Assembly: GCF_902809845.1 (NCBI RefSeq)
Contig: NZ_CADDWI010000008.1
Coordinates: forward strand, 62,001-126,000
Direction of reading: 5' to 3'
Source of the DNA: Chelativorans sp. Marseille-P2723
Lineage (GTDB): Bacteria; Pseudomonadota; Alphaproteobacteria; Rhizobiales; Rhizobiaceae
DNA: 64,000 bases
Shown here: positions 46,830-55,102 of the stretch, one piece after another
Numbering within the stretch: position 1 is the stretch's first letter
How the letters are laid out: the number at the start of each line of letters is the position of its first letter
Position numbers and translations under genes: made by a program
Notes under the pieces: model-generated
Seen by the model: only the letters and a program-made list of their open reading frames with translations
Told to the model about the DNA's origin: nothing
Databases searched by the model: none

Positions 46830-47059
46830 TTTTAAACCTCTGGTAAGAACCGGATCAGCTCCCACTTTCAGCCAGCCGCAGATTCGGGTCAAGATGCACG
46901 TGCGCGTTCTCCGCCCACCGCGCTTGCTGGGGCTTCTCACCGCCCATTCACGTCGGCGCATGTCGAGGTTGGGCGTTTGCAGAAAAAAGTAAACAGCGTG
47001 TCGGAAATGCAACCGCTCCAGCGTCTTTGGGCAGTGAACTCGAACAGGGAGGATGTCCC

Positions 47060-47542
47060 ATGAAAGTGACACAGCATCTATGGTTCGAAAAAGGGATGGA
47101 GGACGCGGTAAGATTTTATACAGGGCTTGTTCCTGGTTCATCGCTTTCATGGGTCTCGACGGTTCCAGCCGATAACCCAAGTGGTCCCGCCGATGGCGTC
47201 AAGATTGCGGCCTTTACCCTCGGCGACCAGCGTTACATGGCGATTGAGGCCGGGCCGCTCGATCCGTTCAATCATAGCTTCTCGATTATGGTCGAGTGCG
47301 AATCCCAGGCGGAGATCGATCGCCTTTGGGAGGCTCTGAAGGAGGGCGGATCGGTGGAGCAATGCGGATGGCTCAAGGATCGCTGGGGACTTTCCTGGCA
47401 GATCACCCCCAGGCGGCTCGGCGAGCTGATGCGTGATGCTGACCGGGAAACGGCCAGGCGCGTCACGGAAGCCATGCTCAAGATGGTGAAGTTCGACATT
47501 GCCACGCTGGAGGCTGCGGCAAATGGAGAAACCGCCCGATAG
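47060..47542 (+). CDS. VOC family protein (PhnB/YjdN-like)
   Basis: The 160-residue protein begins MKVTQHLWFEKGMEDAVRFYTGLVPGS after a GGAGG ribosome site. This is the start of the PhnB-like branch of the vicinal-oxygen-chelate fold, often annotated 3-demethylubiquinone methyltransferase-like. CGWLKDRWGLSWQITPRRLGEL is the second family block. Proteins of this kind bind metal or small ligands; this one has no assigned reaction. A frame upstream to 47027 adds 11 unlikely residues. Confidence 0.85.
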   Translation: MKVTQHLWFEKGMEDAVRFYTGLVPGSSLSWVSTVPADNPSGPADGVKIAAFTLGDQRYMAIEAGPLDPFNHSFSIMVECESQAEIDRLWEALKEGGSVEQCGWLKDRWGLSWQITPRRLGELMRDADRETARRVTEAMLKMVKFDIATLEAAANGETAR

Positions 47543-47733
47543 GGCTCCAACTCGATCCTTTTGGGGACGCCCGGTCCGACTCCGGCGCTTTCTCCGCACC
47601 CTACAGTGGCTTTGACGGTTCTGCGAAAGATGCTGAACCTGGCCGATCCTGCCCTGCTCATCCTGTATTGAGGGTGCCGGCCTTGTCTGAGAGTAGGCAA
47701 AAGGCCCGCTCTCTGGCAAGTTTTTGCTCATCT

Positions 47734-47758
47734 GGAACTCGCAGCCATCCCGCTGGTT
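47734..47758 (+). promoter_or_regulatory. EcfG (general stress) promoter
   Basis: GGAAC at 47734-47738 and GGTT at 47755-47758 are separated by exactly 16 bp. This matches the alphaproteobacterial EcfG/RpoE2 consensus GGAAC-N16/17-cGTT except at the first -10 base. Transcription would start near 47765, about 24 bp before the first gene of a four-gene run of small membrane-associated proteins, the typical kind of EcfG target. Confidence 0.65.
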
Positions 47759-47788
47759 CGGCACTCGAACAGGTTTCAGGAGAGCCCC

Positions 47789-47863
47789 ATGAATTCGATC
47801 ATCTATCTCATCGGCCTCGTTGTGGTTGTCCTTGCGATTCTATCGTTCCTCGGGCTCGCATAG
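47789..47863 (+). CDS. 24-residue membrane peptide
   Basis: A very short gene starts with ATG at 47789 after AGGAGA at about 47780. The product reads MNSIIYLIGLVVVVLAILSF then LGLA: one transmembrane helix with almost no soluble part. It ends 10 bp before the next gene, which has its own AGGAGAG site, and lies directly behind an EcfG promoter. Similar tiny hydrophobic proteins occur in rhizobial genomes, but I can give no function. Clean ribosome site, position and full hydrophobicity support a real gene. Confidence 0.7.
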   Translation: MNSIIYLIGLVVVVLAILSFLGLA

Positions 47864-47873
47864 GAGAGTTGCC

Positions 47874-48374
47874 ATGAACTCAAGGACGCGTTCCTCCAGC
47901 ACGCAGAAGCCGGAGAACTTCGCATCAACCGCCGCAGGCGCGCCATTTACTGCGGCAAGCGAGATGGGGAGCGACGTAAAGACCGAAGCATTGCAGCAGG
48001 CCGGCCAAGTCCAGAAGACTACCTCCGAAAGCATGCGCGCATTCGCCGAGGCCATCCGCAACGCCAGCAATGACCTTTCAGAGAAGGACCAAGGAGCCGC
48101 GGCGCAGCTGCTTGCCCAGGCTGCGGGTGGGCTTGAACAGATATCCAATGCAGTAGGGAGGAAGAAGCTCGACGAAATCGTGGACGACGTCCGCATGTTC
48201 GGGCGCCAGCATCCAGGCGCCTTCATGCTTGGTTCGGCTCTCGTCGGGTTTGCTCTTGGCCGTTTCGCTCAAACCACCGTCGCTGATGCGCGGCAACCGG
48301 ATGGAACGGAAATGAGCACCGCGGCGGCCTCCGTTGCTCAGGAACAGGAATCCGGAGGAAGCTATGAGCACTAA
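47874..48374 (+). CDS. Stress-operon protein with C-terminal membrane anchor, unknown function
   Basis: From the ATG at 47874 the protein is 166 residues. The first 45 are Ser/Thr-rich and probably disordered. A helical region (about 46-120) contains SESMRAFAEAIRNASNDLSEKDQGAAAQLLAQAAGGLEQIS, split here at VGRKKLDEIVDDVRMFGRQHP. A hydrophobic GAFMLGSALVGFALGRF segment follows, as in YqjD/DUF883-like and rhizobial nutrient-deprivation-induced proteins. It overlaps the next gene by 11 bases. Membrane tethering is inferred. Confidence 0.75.
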   Translation: MNSRTRSSSTQKPENFASTAAGAPFTAASEMGSDVKTEALQQAGQVQKTTSESMRAFAEAIRNASNDLSEKDQGAAAQLLAQAAGGLEQISNAVGRKKLDEIVDDVRMFGRQHPGAFMLGSALVGFALGRFAQTTVADARQPDGTEMSTAAASVAQEQESGGSYEH

Positions 48375-48765
48375 TACGAATGAAGACCAGCGTGGCATTA
48401 CGACTCTGGTGACCGATCTTGCCGATCAGGCTGCGACGCTTGTGCGAACGGAGTTTCGCCTTCTGCGTGCGGAAATGTCTGAAAAACTAGAGCAGGTGCG
48501 GAACGGGGGCTTGGAGATCGTCGCCGGAAGCATTTGCCTTCTAGCGGCTCTCCTGGTGCTCTTGCAGGCACTCGTCGTGGCCCTCGCTGAGCTTGGACTT
48601 GGGATGGCCTGGTCGTCCCTGATCGTCGGTGTCGTGGTGGCAATCATCGGGTTCGTGCTCGTCCGGATGGGTACATCGAACATCTCGGCGACCAATCTCA
48701 CGCCCGAACGGACGCAGGAGCAGCTTGCCAAAGATACCCGCGCAGTGAAGGAACAGATCAGATGA
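48364..48765 (+). CDS. Phage holin family (YqjE/Holin-X-like) membrane protein
   Basis: The 133-residue protein begins with an amphipathic helix (TTLVTDLADQAATLVRTEFRLL), then two transmembrane helices (about 48-70 and 78-100) with a short turn, and a charged tail. This is the pattern of the DUF1469/putative Actinobacterial Holin-X family, common in stress operons beside DUF883 and DUF3618 proteins. No phage genes are near, so lysis is not implied. It overlaps the genes on both sides. Confidence 0.82.
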   Translation: MSTNTNEDQRGITTLVTDLADQAATLVRTEFRLLRAEMSEKLEQVRNGGLEIVAGSICLLAALLVLLQALVVALAELGLGMAWSSLIVGVVVAIIGFVLVRMGTSNISATNLTPERTQEQLAKDTRAVKEQIR

Positions 48766-49676
48766 CCGAGAAAACATCAGCGGAACTGGAGCGGGAAGCC
48801 GAGTTCGCCCGCTCAAGAATGACGGAAACTGCCGAATCGCTTCAAAGGAAACTTTCCCCGGGACAGATCGTCGACGAGCTGAGTGCATATTTCCGCAACT
48901 CGGACGGTCGGGTGGCCCTTGATAATTTGAAGACGCAGGTGCGGGATAATCCCCTGCCGCTTGCCCTTATCGGCGCCGGGGTCGCGTGGCTCCTTCTAGG
49001 CAACGGTACCGCAGGTGCGCGGAGGGACTCGAACCGGGGAACCGAGCGGGACATGGCCGGCGGTGAACCTTACGGCATGAGTGGCGCTGAAATCTGGGAG
49101 GGGGCATCCGGCATTGATGCTCCGGATGCAGGGCCCAGCATCGCCGGCTATGATAACAGCAGCATCTCCGAGGGCACCGGAAACTCTCTGGGCGACAAGG
49201 TTGGATCGGCCTACAGTTCTTCGAAAGAGGCCGCATCATCGGCCGCAAATAGTCTTGGCGAAGGGCTGCGCAGGGCTGGCGAGGCTGGCCGCCGTGCGAC
49301 GGGCCAGATGCGCGGAGCAGGCACCCGCGCGCAGAGCATGGTAAGCGATGTATTGGAACGGGAGCCATTGATTCTTGGCGCATTGGGCGTGGCAGTCGGC
49401 GCGGCTGTCGGTGCAATGCTGCCGAGAACGCAGGCTGAAGCGGAATATCTTGCGCCCTATGGCAAGAAAGTGCGTGAAAACGCCAAGAACGCCATGGATC
49501 GCGGGGTTGAGCAAACCCGGAGCGCTGTATCAGCAGCTATGGAGAGCCTCAGCTCACAGGAGGATGCGGACGACCCGGGTCAGCGCCTTGCCGATACTCC
49601 GTCGCAGCGCGATCAATCATCTGCCAGGGCTGGCTCGCAAGCCGACGTGTCCAGCGAGCCCCGCAAAGGACGGTAA
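48762..49676 (+). CDS. DUF3618 domain protein
   Basis: The 304-residue protein starts with the DUF3618 pattern: ELEREAEFARSRMTETAESLQRKLSPGQIVDE, split at the Arg, then DNPLPLALIGAGVAWLLLGN, a likely membrane segment at about 68-87. A Gly/Ser-rich stretch (about 90-150) and repeated Ala/Ser helices follow. A second Gly-zipper-like hydrophobic stretch LGALGVAVGAAVGAML lies near 205-222. The C-terminus is hydrophilic. Its ATG overlaps the previous stop (ATGA). It is probably a membrane-associated stress protein; the function is unknown. Confidence 0.8.
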   Translation: MTEKTSAELEREAEFARSRMTETAESLQRKLSPGQIVDELSAYFRNSDGRVALDNLKTQVRDNPLPLALIGAGVAWLLLGNGTAGARRDSNRGTERDMAGGEPYGMSGAEIWEGASGIDAPDAGPSIAGYDNSSISEGTGNSLGDKVGSAYSSSKEAASSAANSLGEGLRRAGEAGRRATGQMRGAGTRAQSMVSDVLEREPLILGALGVAVGAAVGAMLPRTQAEAEYLAPYGKKVRENAKNAMDRGVEQTRSAVSAAMESLSSQEDADDPGQRLADTPSQRDQSSARAGSQADVSSEPRKGR

Positions 49677-49688
49677 GGCACCGGAGCG

Positions 49689-50399
49689 TCAGGGCGTGCG
49701 TCGCGCAAGGTCTTCCAGATCCAGCGAGGCTTCCGCAGGAGAAGGAATGATGAGATGTGCACGTTCTGTCCAACCTATGTCCGCGGTTGCTGCGTAAATG
49801 GTTCTGCCGCCTTTTATGCGAGCCTTCCCGGACGCGACTAACGCCAGCGCCAGCGGATAAAGCTGGTGTTCCTGTTCGAGCACGCGCGCTGAAAGAGTGT
49901 CTTCCGTGTCGCCGGGTAATACGGGGACAGCGGCCTGGGCGATGATGGGCCCTGAATCCATCTCGTGTGTGACGAAATGCACCGTGCAGCCATGTATGCG
50001 CATACCGGATTGGAGCGCGCGCCGATGGGTGGAAAGGCCGGGAAAAAGGGGCAGGAGCGACGGGTGGATATTGAGCATCCGGCCTTGCCAGCGTTCTACA
50101 AAACCGGCGGAAAGAAGACGCATGAAGCCGGCGAGGCATACAAGCTCTGCCCGGCTTGCGGCAAGCGCCTCTTCGATAGCCTTTTCGTGTGCCGCCTTAT
50201 CTGGGAAATCGGCGCGCGGCACGGCCACTGAGCGGATGCCTGCAGCAGAAGCTATGCGCAATCCCGGCGCATCCGCCTTATCGCTTATCACCGCGGCTAT
50301 TTCGGCAGGATATCCGGTGTCCTCGGCTGCGCGGATGAGCGCCCCCATATTCGAGCCGCGGCCCGAAATCAGGATTGCCACCTTCTTCCTTTGCCTCAT
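49689..50399 (-). CDS. purN: Phosphoribosylglycinamide formyltransferase
   Basis: PurN transfers formyl from 10-formyltetrahydrofolate to GAR. The 236-residue protein has [16 protein letters not shown] at the start, the catalytic Asn-His in [14 protein letters not shown] and the Asp in [20 protein letters not shown]. The C-terminal extension of about 20 residues is common in rhizobia. Its start overlaps the purM stop (ATGA), so the two purine enzymes are coupled. Confidence 0.95.
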   Translation of the reverse strand: MRQRKKVAILISGRGSNMGALIRAAEDTGYPAEIAAVISDKADAPGLRIASAAGIRSVAVPRADFPDKAAHEKAIEEALAASRAELVCLAGFMRLLSAGFVERWQGRMLNIHPSLLPLFPGLSTHRRALQSGMRIHGCTVHFVTHEMDSGPIIAQAAVPVLPGDTEDTLSARVLEQEHQLYPLALALVASGKARIKGGRTIYAATADIGWTERAHLIIPSPAEASLDLEDLARRTP

Positions 50400-51463
50400 A
50401 GGTCGAGCGCTCCCCGGTAGATCACTCCCTTGTCACGGCGCGGAACGATGCGGCCAAGCGTTTCCACGTGCTCGCCGGCCTTCTGCAGCACGGCGGCCAC
50501 CTGGGCGGCCTGACCCGAAGCAACCACGGCGATCATGCCGATCCCGCAATTGAAAGTACGCAGCATCTCCGTCTTCTCCACGCCGCCCTGTTCGGCAAGC
50601 CAGGAGAAGACAGGCGGCACTTCCACCTTGTCCAGATCAATTTCAGCGGCGAAAGCCTTTGGAAGCACGCGAGGGATATTCTCCGTGAACCCGCCACCCG
50701 TGATGTGGGCCAACGCTTTCACGCCATGCGTGCCGGTGATCGCTGCAAGGATGGACTTCACATAGATGCGCGTCGGCTCCAGAAGCGCCTCGCCAAGTGT
50801 CTTGTCCTGCTCGAAAGGGGCCGGGTCGTTCCAGGAAAGGCCGCTGCCTGCCACGATCTTGCGCACGAGGGAGAAACCATTCGAGTGAAGGCCTGAGGAG
50901 GCGAGGCCGAGTATCATGTCCCCTTCGACAATGTCATTGGTGGGGAGAAGAGTGCCCCGCTCTGCGGCGCCTACTGCAAAGCCGGCAAGATCATAGTCGC
51001 CGTTCGCATACATGCCTGGCATTTCTGCCGTTTCGCCGCCGATAAGCGCGCAGCCGGCGAGCCGGCAGCCTTCTGCAATTCCCGAGACGATCGCCTCGCC
51101 CTGGACGGCGTCGAGCCTGCCGGTCGCGAAATAATCGAGAAAGAAGAGGGGCTCTGCCCCCTGCACGACGAGATCGTTGACGCACATGGCAACCAGGTCG
51201 ATGCCGACCGTATCGTGCTTTTCCGCTTCTATGGCCACCTTCAGCTTGGTGCCCACGCCGTCATTGGCGGCAACAAGCACGGGATCGGAAAAGCCTGCCG
51301 CCCTCAGATCGAAAAGGCCGCCAAAGCCGCCAATCTCGCCATCGGCTCCCGGCCTGCGCGTTGAGCGCACCAGCGGTTTGATTCGTTCCACGAGTTCGTT
51401 GCCTGCATCTATATTCACGCCTGCATCGGCGTAGGAGAGGCCGTTATTCGGTTTTTTTGTCAT
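50396..51463 (-). CDS. purM: Phosphoribosylformylglycinamidine cyclo-ligase
   Basis: PurM closes the imidazole ring to form AIR. The 355-residue protein has [21 protein letters not shown], the ATP/substrate block [28 protein letters not shown], and [13 protein letters not shown] near the end. It starts divergently from the CDP-alcohol phosphotransferase gene, and about 193 bp between them hold both promoters. Confidence 0.96.
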   Translation of the reverse strand: MTKKPNNGLSYADAGVNIDAGNELVERIKPLVRSTRRPGADGEIGGFGGLFDLRAAGFSDPVLVAANDGVGTKLKVAIEAEKHDTVGIDLVAMCVNDLVVQGAEPLFFLDYFATGRLDAVQGEAIVSGIAEGCRLAGCALIGGETAEMPGMYANGDYDLAGFAVGAAERGTLLPTNDIVEGDMILGLASSGLHSNGFSLVRKIVAGSGLSWNDPAPFEQDKTLGEALLEPTRIYVKSILAAITGTHGVKALAHITGGGFTENIPRVLPKAFAAEIDLDKVEVPPVFSWLAEQGGVEKTEMLRTFNCGIGMIAVVASGQAAQVAAVLQKAGEHVETLGRIVPRRDKGVIYRGALDL

Positions 51464-51656
51464 GGCGTCTTCTGCTGGGGCTTCATCCCCGGGCTATTGG
51501 CATGAAGGCGGGGCCGCTGCAAGGAGTGTTGCCGTCGTCACACAGCCTCCTTCCTTGGCTGCTGAAGCAGCGCTTGCCTCTTGCAGCTCCAGGCGGGGCC
51601 GGCCATCTATAGCCCGCGCTCTTGGGTATGGGTATAACAGGGGCCAGGAGAAACGA

Positions 51657-52205
51657 TTGACCATTCCCAATTTTATCACGCTTCTGCGCTTCCTCCTTGT
51701 CCCTGGGGTAGTGTTCGCACTGCTTTCGGCAGAGGTGAAGTGGGCATTCGCGGGCTTCGTCGCTGCGGCGGTTTCCGACGGGGTGGACGGCTTTATTGCC
51801 CGCCAGTTCAACCAGCAGAGCGAGCTGGGTGCCTATCTCGACCCGGTGGCCGACAAGCTTCTGCTCGTCTGCGTCTTCGTGGTGCTGGGCTTCATGAACC
51901 ACCTGCCGCTCTGGCTGGTAATCGCGGCGGTCTCGCGCGATGCGCTGATTGTAGGCGGGGTTGTGCTATCCACCATTGTCGGCAATCCTGTACCGATGAA
52001 GCCTCTTCTGGTCTCCAAGGCCAATACGCTTGTGCAGCTTCTTCTGGCTGCCTTTGTGCTTGCGACGCTTTCCTTCTCTTTCTCTTTCGGTCCTGTCTAT
52101 TGGGGGCTTGTCTACCTTTCCGGCCTCTTGACCGTGGCTTCCGGCGCGGCCTATCTCGTGGGTTGGATCAAGCATATGGGCGGCTATGTCGGCATCGGCG
52201 ACTGA
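51657..52205 (+). CDS. CDP-alcohol phosphatidyltransferase family protein
   Basis: I place the start at the TTG at 51657, six bases after a clean AGGAG. This gives 182 residues beginning with TIPNFITLLRFLLVPGVVF, the usual N-terminus. The frame runs on to 51462 upstream but that part overlaps the purM start region. The signature is DGVDGFIARQFNQQ, then GAYLDPVADK (all D, G and R positions kept) near residues 42-70. Six helices are predicted. It resembles PgsA/cardiolipin-synthase-type enzymes; which lipid it makes is unclear because a separate pgsA is at 41.2 kb. It overlaps the next gene by 20 bases. Confidence 0.85.
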   Translation: MTIPNFITLLRFLLVPGVVFALLSAEVKWAFAGFVAAAVSDGVDGFIARQFNQQSELGAYLDPVADKLLLVCVFVVLGFMNHLPLWLVIAAVSRDALIVGGVVLSTIVGNPVPMKPLLVSKANTLVQLLLAAFVLATLSFSFSFGPVYWGLVYLSGLLTVASGAAYLVGWIKHMGGYVGIGD

Positions 52206-53325
52206 CGAGACGAAGGCCGAAGAAGGCGCACGGCGCCGGGCCCTCATGCGGCAGGCAGTGTTCTGGCTGCTGGCGGCCGCGTTGCTTGTCCTTTTCCTCT
52301 ACGTCTTCAGCGCCATCCTGCTCCCGTTTCTGGCCGGCATGGTGCTGGCATATTTTCTCGATCCGGTAGCCGACAGGCTACAGCGTCTCGGGCTGTCGAG
52401 GCTCGCTGCAACCATCGTGATCCTGATTGTCTTCATCGTCATCCTCACCCTTGCATTGATGGTGCTGATCCCAGTGCTCGGCAATCAGCTCGCAGAATTT
52501 GCAAGCCGCCTGCCAGAATATCTGAGCCGCCTTCAGGAAATGATGCACGAACTTGATCCGGGCTGGTTCGAGGGCGTGGTGGGTTCTGAACCGGATGCGC
52601 TGCGCGATAATCTTTCCACCCTGCTCGGCCAAGGTGCGAGCTTCGTTGGCACGCTGTTCCGCTCCGTATGGAGCTCCGGGATCGCGCTGGTCAACGTGGT
52701 CAGCCTTTTCATCGTCACCCCGGTAGTGGCCTTCTACATGCTGCTCGATTGGGACCGCATGATTACCACCGTTGATGACCGCGTGCCGCGCGAGCACCTG
52801 GAAACAGTGCGCCAGATCGCGCGCGACATCAATGCGGCGACGGCGGGCTTCGTTCGAGGGCAGGGCACGTTGTGCCTGATCCTTGGCGTCTTCTACGCCA
52901 CAGGATTGACCCTGGTGGGGCTGAATTTTGGACTTCTTATCGGCATATTCGCCGGCCTGATCAGCTTTATCCCCTTTGTGGGCTCGTTCATGGGGCTAGC
53001 GCTTTCCGTTGGCGTGGCGCTCGTGCAGTTCTGGCCGGAATGGTACTGGGTCGTGGCGGTGGCTGCGATCTTCTTCTCCGGCCAGTTCGTCGAGGGCAAT
53101 ATCCTACAACCGCGGCTGGTGGGGGCCAGCGTGGGGCTGCATCCGGTCTGGCTCATGTTTGCACTTTATGCTTTTGGTTATCTTTTTGGCTTTGTAGGGA
53201 TGTTGGTGGCGGTGCCGGCGGCAGCGGCCATTGCTGTTCTGGTACGCTTTGCGATCGGGCGCTACATGGCCTCGCCCTTTTTTAGTGGAGCCAGACCCTC
53301 CGAAGGGGACAGCGGGCAGCCATGA
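52186..53325 (+). CDS. AI-2E family (PerM-like) membrane protein
   Basis: The 379-residue protein has eight predicted transmembrane helices, arranged as two N-terminal helices, a soluble middle (about 90-170) and a C-terminal block. Family motifs are ILLPFLAGMVLAYFLDPVADRLQRLG, TPVVAFYMLLDWDRM, and GQFVEGNILQPRLVGASVGLHPVWLM. Members are transporters of varied or unknown substrates; the AI-2 name does not imply quorum sensing here. It lies between a CDP-alcohol phosphotransferase and hdaA, a common alphaproteobacterial order. Confidence 0.88.
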   Translation: MSASATDETKAEEGARRRALMRQAVFWLLAAALLVLFLYVFSAILLPFLAGMVLAYFLDPVADRLQRLGLSRLAATIVILIVFIVILTLALMVLIPVLGNQLAEFASRLPEYLSRLQEMMHELDPGWFEGVVGSEPDALRDNLSTLLGQGASFVGTLFRSVWSSGIALVNVVSLFIVTPVVAFYMLLDWDRMITTVDDRVPREHLETVRQIARDINAATAGFVRGQGTLCLILGVFYATGLTLVGLNFGLLIGIFAGLISFIPFVGSFMGLALSVGVALVQFWPEWYWVVAVAAIFFSGQFVEGNILQPRLVGASVGLHPVWLMFALYAFGYLFGFVGMLVAVPAAAAIAVLVRFAIGRYMASPFFSGARPSEGDSGQP

Positions 53326-54014
53326 GGGAGAAGCAATTGCCCCTGGACCTGTGCCATCAGGAGGGGCGTTCGCGTGACGATCTGGTGGTTACGCCAGCCA
53401 ATGAAGCCGCAGTCGGGTTGATCGAAAGTTGGCCGCGCTGGCCGGCTCCAGTGGTCATTCTGGTGGGGCCGAAAGGTTCCGGCAAGACCCATCTGGCCGA
53501 GATTTGGCGCGAGCTCTCCGGGGCTGTACCGCTTGCGGTGAATGCCCTCGGACCTGAGGCGTTGGCTGCAGCCGAGGGCGGTCCGGTCCTCATCGATGGC
53601 GCTGATATGAAGGAACGCGACGAGAGGGGGCTGTTCCATCTGATCAACACGACAAGAAGCGCCCATTCACATCTTTTGATAACGGCGAGCAGTCTTCCGG
53701 CGGCATGGGGGGTGGCGCTTCCCGATCTGCTTTCCCGCCTGCGCGCCGCCGCCACGGCGCAGATTGGTGCTCCCGACGAAATGCTGCTCAGCGGGGTACT
53801 CATCAAGCTTTTCGCGGATAGGCAGGTCGTCATCGAGCCACATGTCGTGCAGTTCGTGGTACGCCGCATCGAGCGGTCGCTTTCCGCGGCGCGCGCTGCG
53901 GTGGAGAGGCTCGATAGGATCGCGCTTGAACGCAAGACCAGAATCTCGCGGGCCCTTGCAGCAGAAGTGATTGGCTCAGCGGGAACCAAAATTAATTCCG
54001 GCGAAGTAGACTGA
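53322..54014 (+). CDS. hdaA: DnaA inactivator HdaA (Hda-like)
   Basis: HdaA stimulates ATP hydrolysis by DnaA when bound to the sliding clamp and so limits initiation. The 230-residue protein begins MREKQLPLDL, in which QLPLDL is the clamp-binding motif. It continues with a DnaA-like AAA+ domain. The P-loop VILVGPKGSGKTHLAEIW is near residue 45; the Sensor-like and C-terminal helices include LLSRLRAAATAQIG and RRIERSLSAARAAVERLD. Its ATG overlaps the upstream stop (ATGA). It has no DnaA DNA-binding domain, as expected. Confidence 0.92.
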   Translation: MREKQLPLDLCHQEGRSRDDLVVTPANEAAVGLIESWPRWPAPVVILVGPKGSGKTHLAEIWRELSGAVPLAVNALGPEALAAAEGGPVLIDGADMKERDERGLFHLINTTRSAHSHLLITASSLPAAWGVALPDLLSRLRAAATAQIGAPDEMLLSGVLIKLFADRQVVIEPHVVQFVVRRIERSLSAARAAVERLDRIALERKTRISRALAAEVIGSAGTKINSGEVD

Positions 54015-54089
54015 CCGAATGTTGCGGGACGAATGGGCTCCTTCAACGGCAATCAACCCTGGGCACGACGGGAAAACCTGTTTTTCCAG

Positions 54090-54114
54090 GGAACCTGAGG
54101 CCCGATCGATGGTT
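54090..54114 (+). promoter_or_regulatory. EcfG (general stress) promoter
   Basis: GGAAC at 54090-54094 and GGTT at 54111-54114 are 16 bp apart, the same arrangement and same deviating base as the promoter at 47734. It lies about 54 bp before the HdeA-like start codon, leaving a short leader. Confidence 0.6.
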
Positions 54115-54167
54115 CGTCTTCCTGTGTACCAGATGCACGAAACAACATTGATCGGGAGATTTTGATC

Positions 54168-54770
54168 ATGACCAGTCTTCTCAAGACCACGGTTGGGGCA
54201 CTGGCGCTTTTGGGTGGCGCAGGCATAGCTTTGGCCCAATCGGGTTCTGGCTCGCTGTCAACGGGCGGCATGCCCGCAAGCATGACATGCGCCGATATTG
54301 TCGACCTTGACAGACAGCAAGCAGAACAGAGGCTTTACTTCCTCGCCGGCTACCAGGCCGCACAGCAAAGCTCGGGAACCGATACGGCAAGTACTGCCAC
54401 GGGCAGCGCATTGAGCGGGTCGGACACTGCTTCGGCAGGTTCAGACACCAGCTCCCCCATAGGCACGGATGAAGAGGCCACCACAGCCATGGGTGCCGAG
54501 GAACAGGAAACGAACACCACGGCGTCCAGTGATCTGGACACCAGCGCCGACACTGGCACCGACACTGGCACCGACATGGCGTCGGACATGACTGAAGACG
54601 ATTCGTCTGCGGGCACCGATCCTACCACTACGGCCGGCACGCCCAGCGGCACCTCCGCCGGAGGGTTTATGGATATTCCTGTAGAGACCGTGATGACGGA
54701 ATGCGAGAACAATCCCGATTCGCTGGTGATGGATATCCTGAGTCAACAGCAGGGCGGCTCCCTCCAGTAA
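54168..54770 (+). CDS. HdeA-like periplasmic protein with long low-complexity insert
   Basis: From the ATG at 54168, eight bases after GGGAGA, the protein is 200 residues. An in-frame TTG six bases earlier is less likely. A signal peptide (about 1-24) ends in ALAQ. The first half-domain is MTCADIVDLDRQQAEQRLYFLAGYQ, split at the Asp, with Cys41; the second is VETVMTECENNPDSLVMDIL with Cys179. Together these resemble HdeA/HdeB acid chaperones. Between them about 97 residues are almost only Ser, Thr, Asp, Gly, Ala and Glu. A disulfide between the two Cys is likely by analogy. A stress promoter and a strong terminator flank it. Confidence 0.7.
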   Translation: MTSLLKTTVGALALLGGAGIALAQSGSGSLSTGGMPASMTCADIVDLDRQQAEQRLYFLAGYQAAQQSSGTDTASTATGSALSGSDTASAGSDTSSPIGTDEEATTAMGAEEQETNTTASSDLDTSADTGTDTGTDMASDMTEDDSSAGTDPTTTAGTPSGTSAGGFMDIPVETVMTECENNPDSLVMDILSQQQGGSLQ

Positions 54771-54791
54771 GCCATACTCAAGCGTCATCCG

Positions 54792-54825
54792 AGCACCCGC
54801 CGCGCTCGCGGCGGGTGCTTTTTTA
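54792..54825 (+). terminator. Strong rho-independent terminator after the HdeA-like gene
   Basis: A perfect 12-bp stem (54792-54803 with 54808-54819) has a GCTC loop and is followed by TTTTT. It lies 21 bp past the stop and insulates the tRNA-Pro gene. Confidence 0.93.
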
Positions 54826-54912
54826 TTGCGTTGTGGGCTGACTGTCGTGCACCGCGGCCTTGCTAAGCGCGCCGGTTTGTTCCACATGAGGGGTAGGCAG
54901 CCGTTTTTGGAG

Positions 54913-54940
54913 CTTGCGCTCTGTCCCTTGAGAATATAGG
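54913..54940 (+). promoter_or_regulatory. Probable tRNA-Pro promoter
   Basis: CTTGCG (54913-54918) and TATAGG (54935-54940) are 16 bp apart, with the tRNA beginning 13 bp after the -10 box. Position and boxes fit a housekeeping tRNA promoter. Confidence 0.45.
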
Positions 54941-54952
54941 TGTTCCGGCGGC

Positions 54953-55029
54953 CGGAGCGTAGCGCAGCCTGGTAGCGCATCTGCTTTGGGAGCAGAGGGT
55001 CGCAGGTTCAAATCCTGCCGCTCCGACCA
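54953..55029 (+). tRNA. tRNA-Pro (anticodon TGG)
   Basis: A 77-base cloverleaf with CCA encoded. The acceptor stem pairs 54953-54959 with 55019-55025, all seven pairs Watson-Crick. The anticodon TGG is at 54987-54989 in a seven-base loop, and the T-arm contains GGTTCAAATCC. It decodes CCA and other proline codons by wobble. Confidence 0.97.
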
Positions 55030-55102
55030 ATCTGATTTTCGGGCGTGGTGCCCATGCCGCTGGCGGCATGGCTTCGCCACTTGAATTGAAGGTGAGACAA
55101 CC

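Noticed and set aside
48364-48765. Holin-family protein as evidence for a prophage
   Set aside because: There are no lysin, portal, capsid or integrase genes around it, and its neighbours are DUF883-like and DUF3618 stress proteins.
52186-53325. AI-2 exporter and quorum sensing
   Set aside because: The family name is historical. No LuxS or AI-2 uptake gene is present, and the synteny points to a general PerM-like protein.
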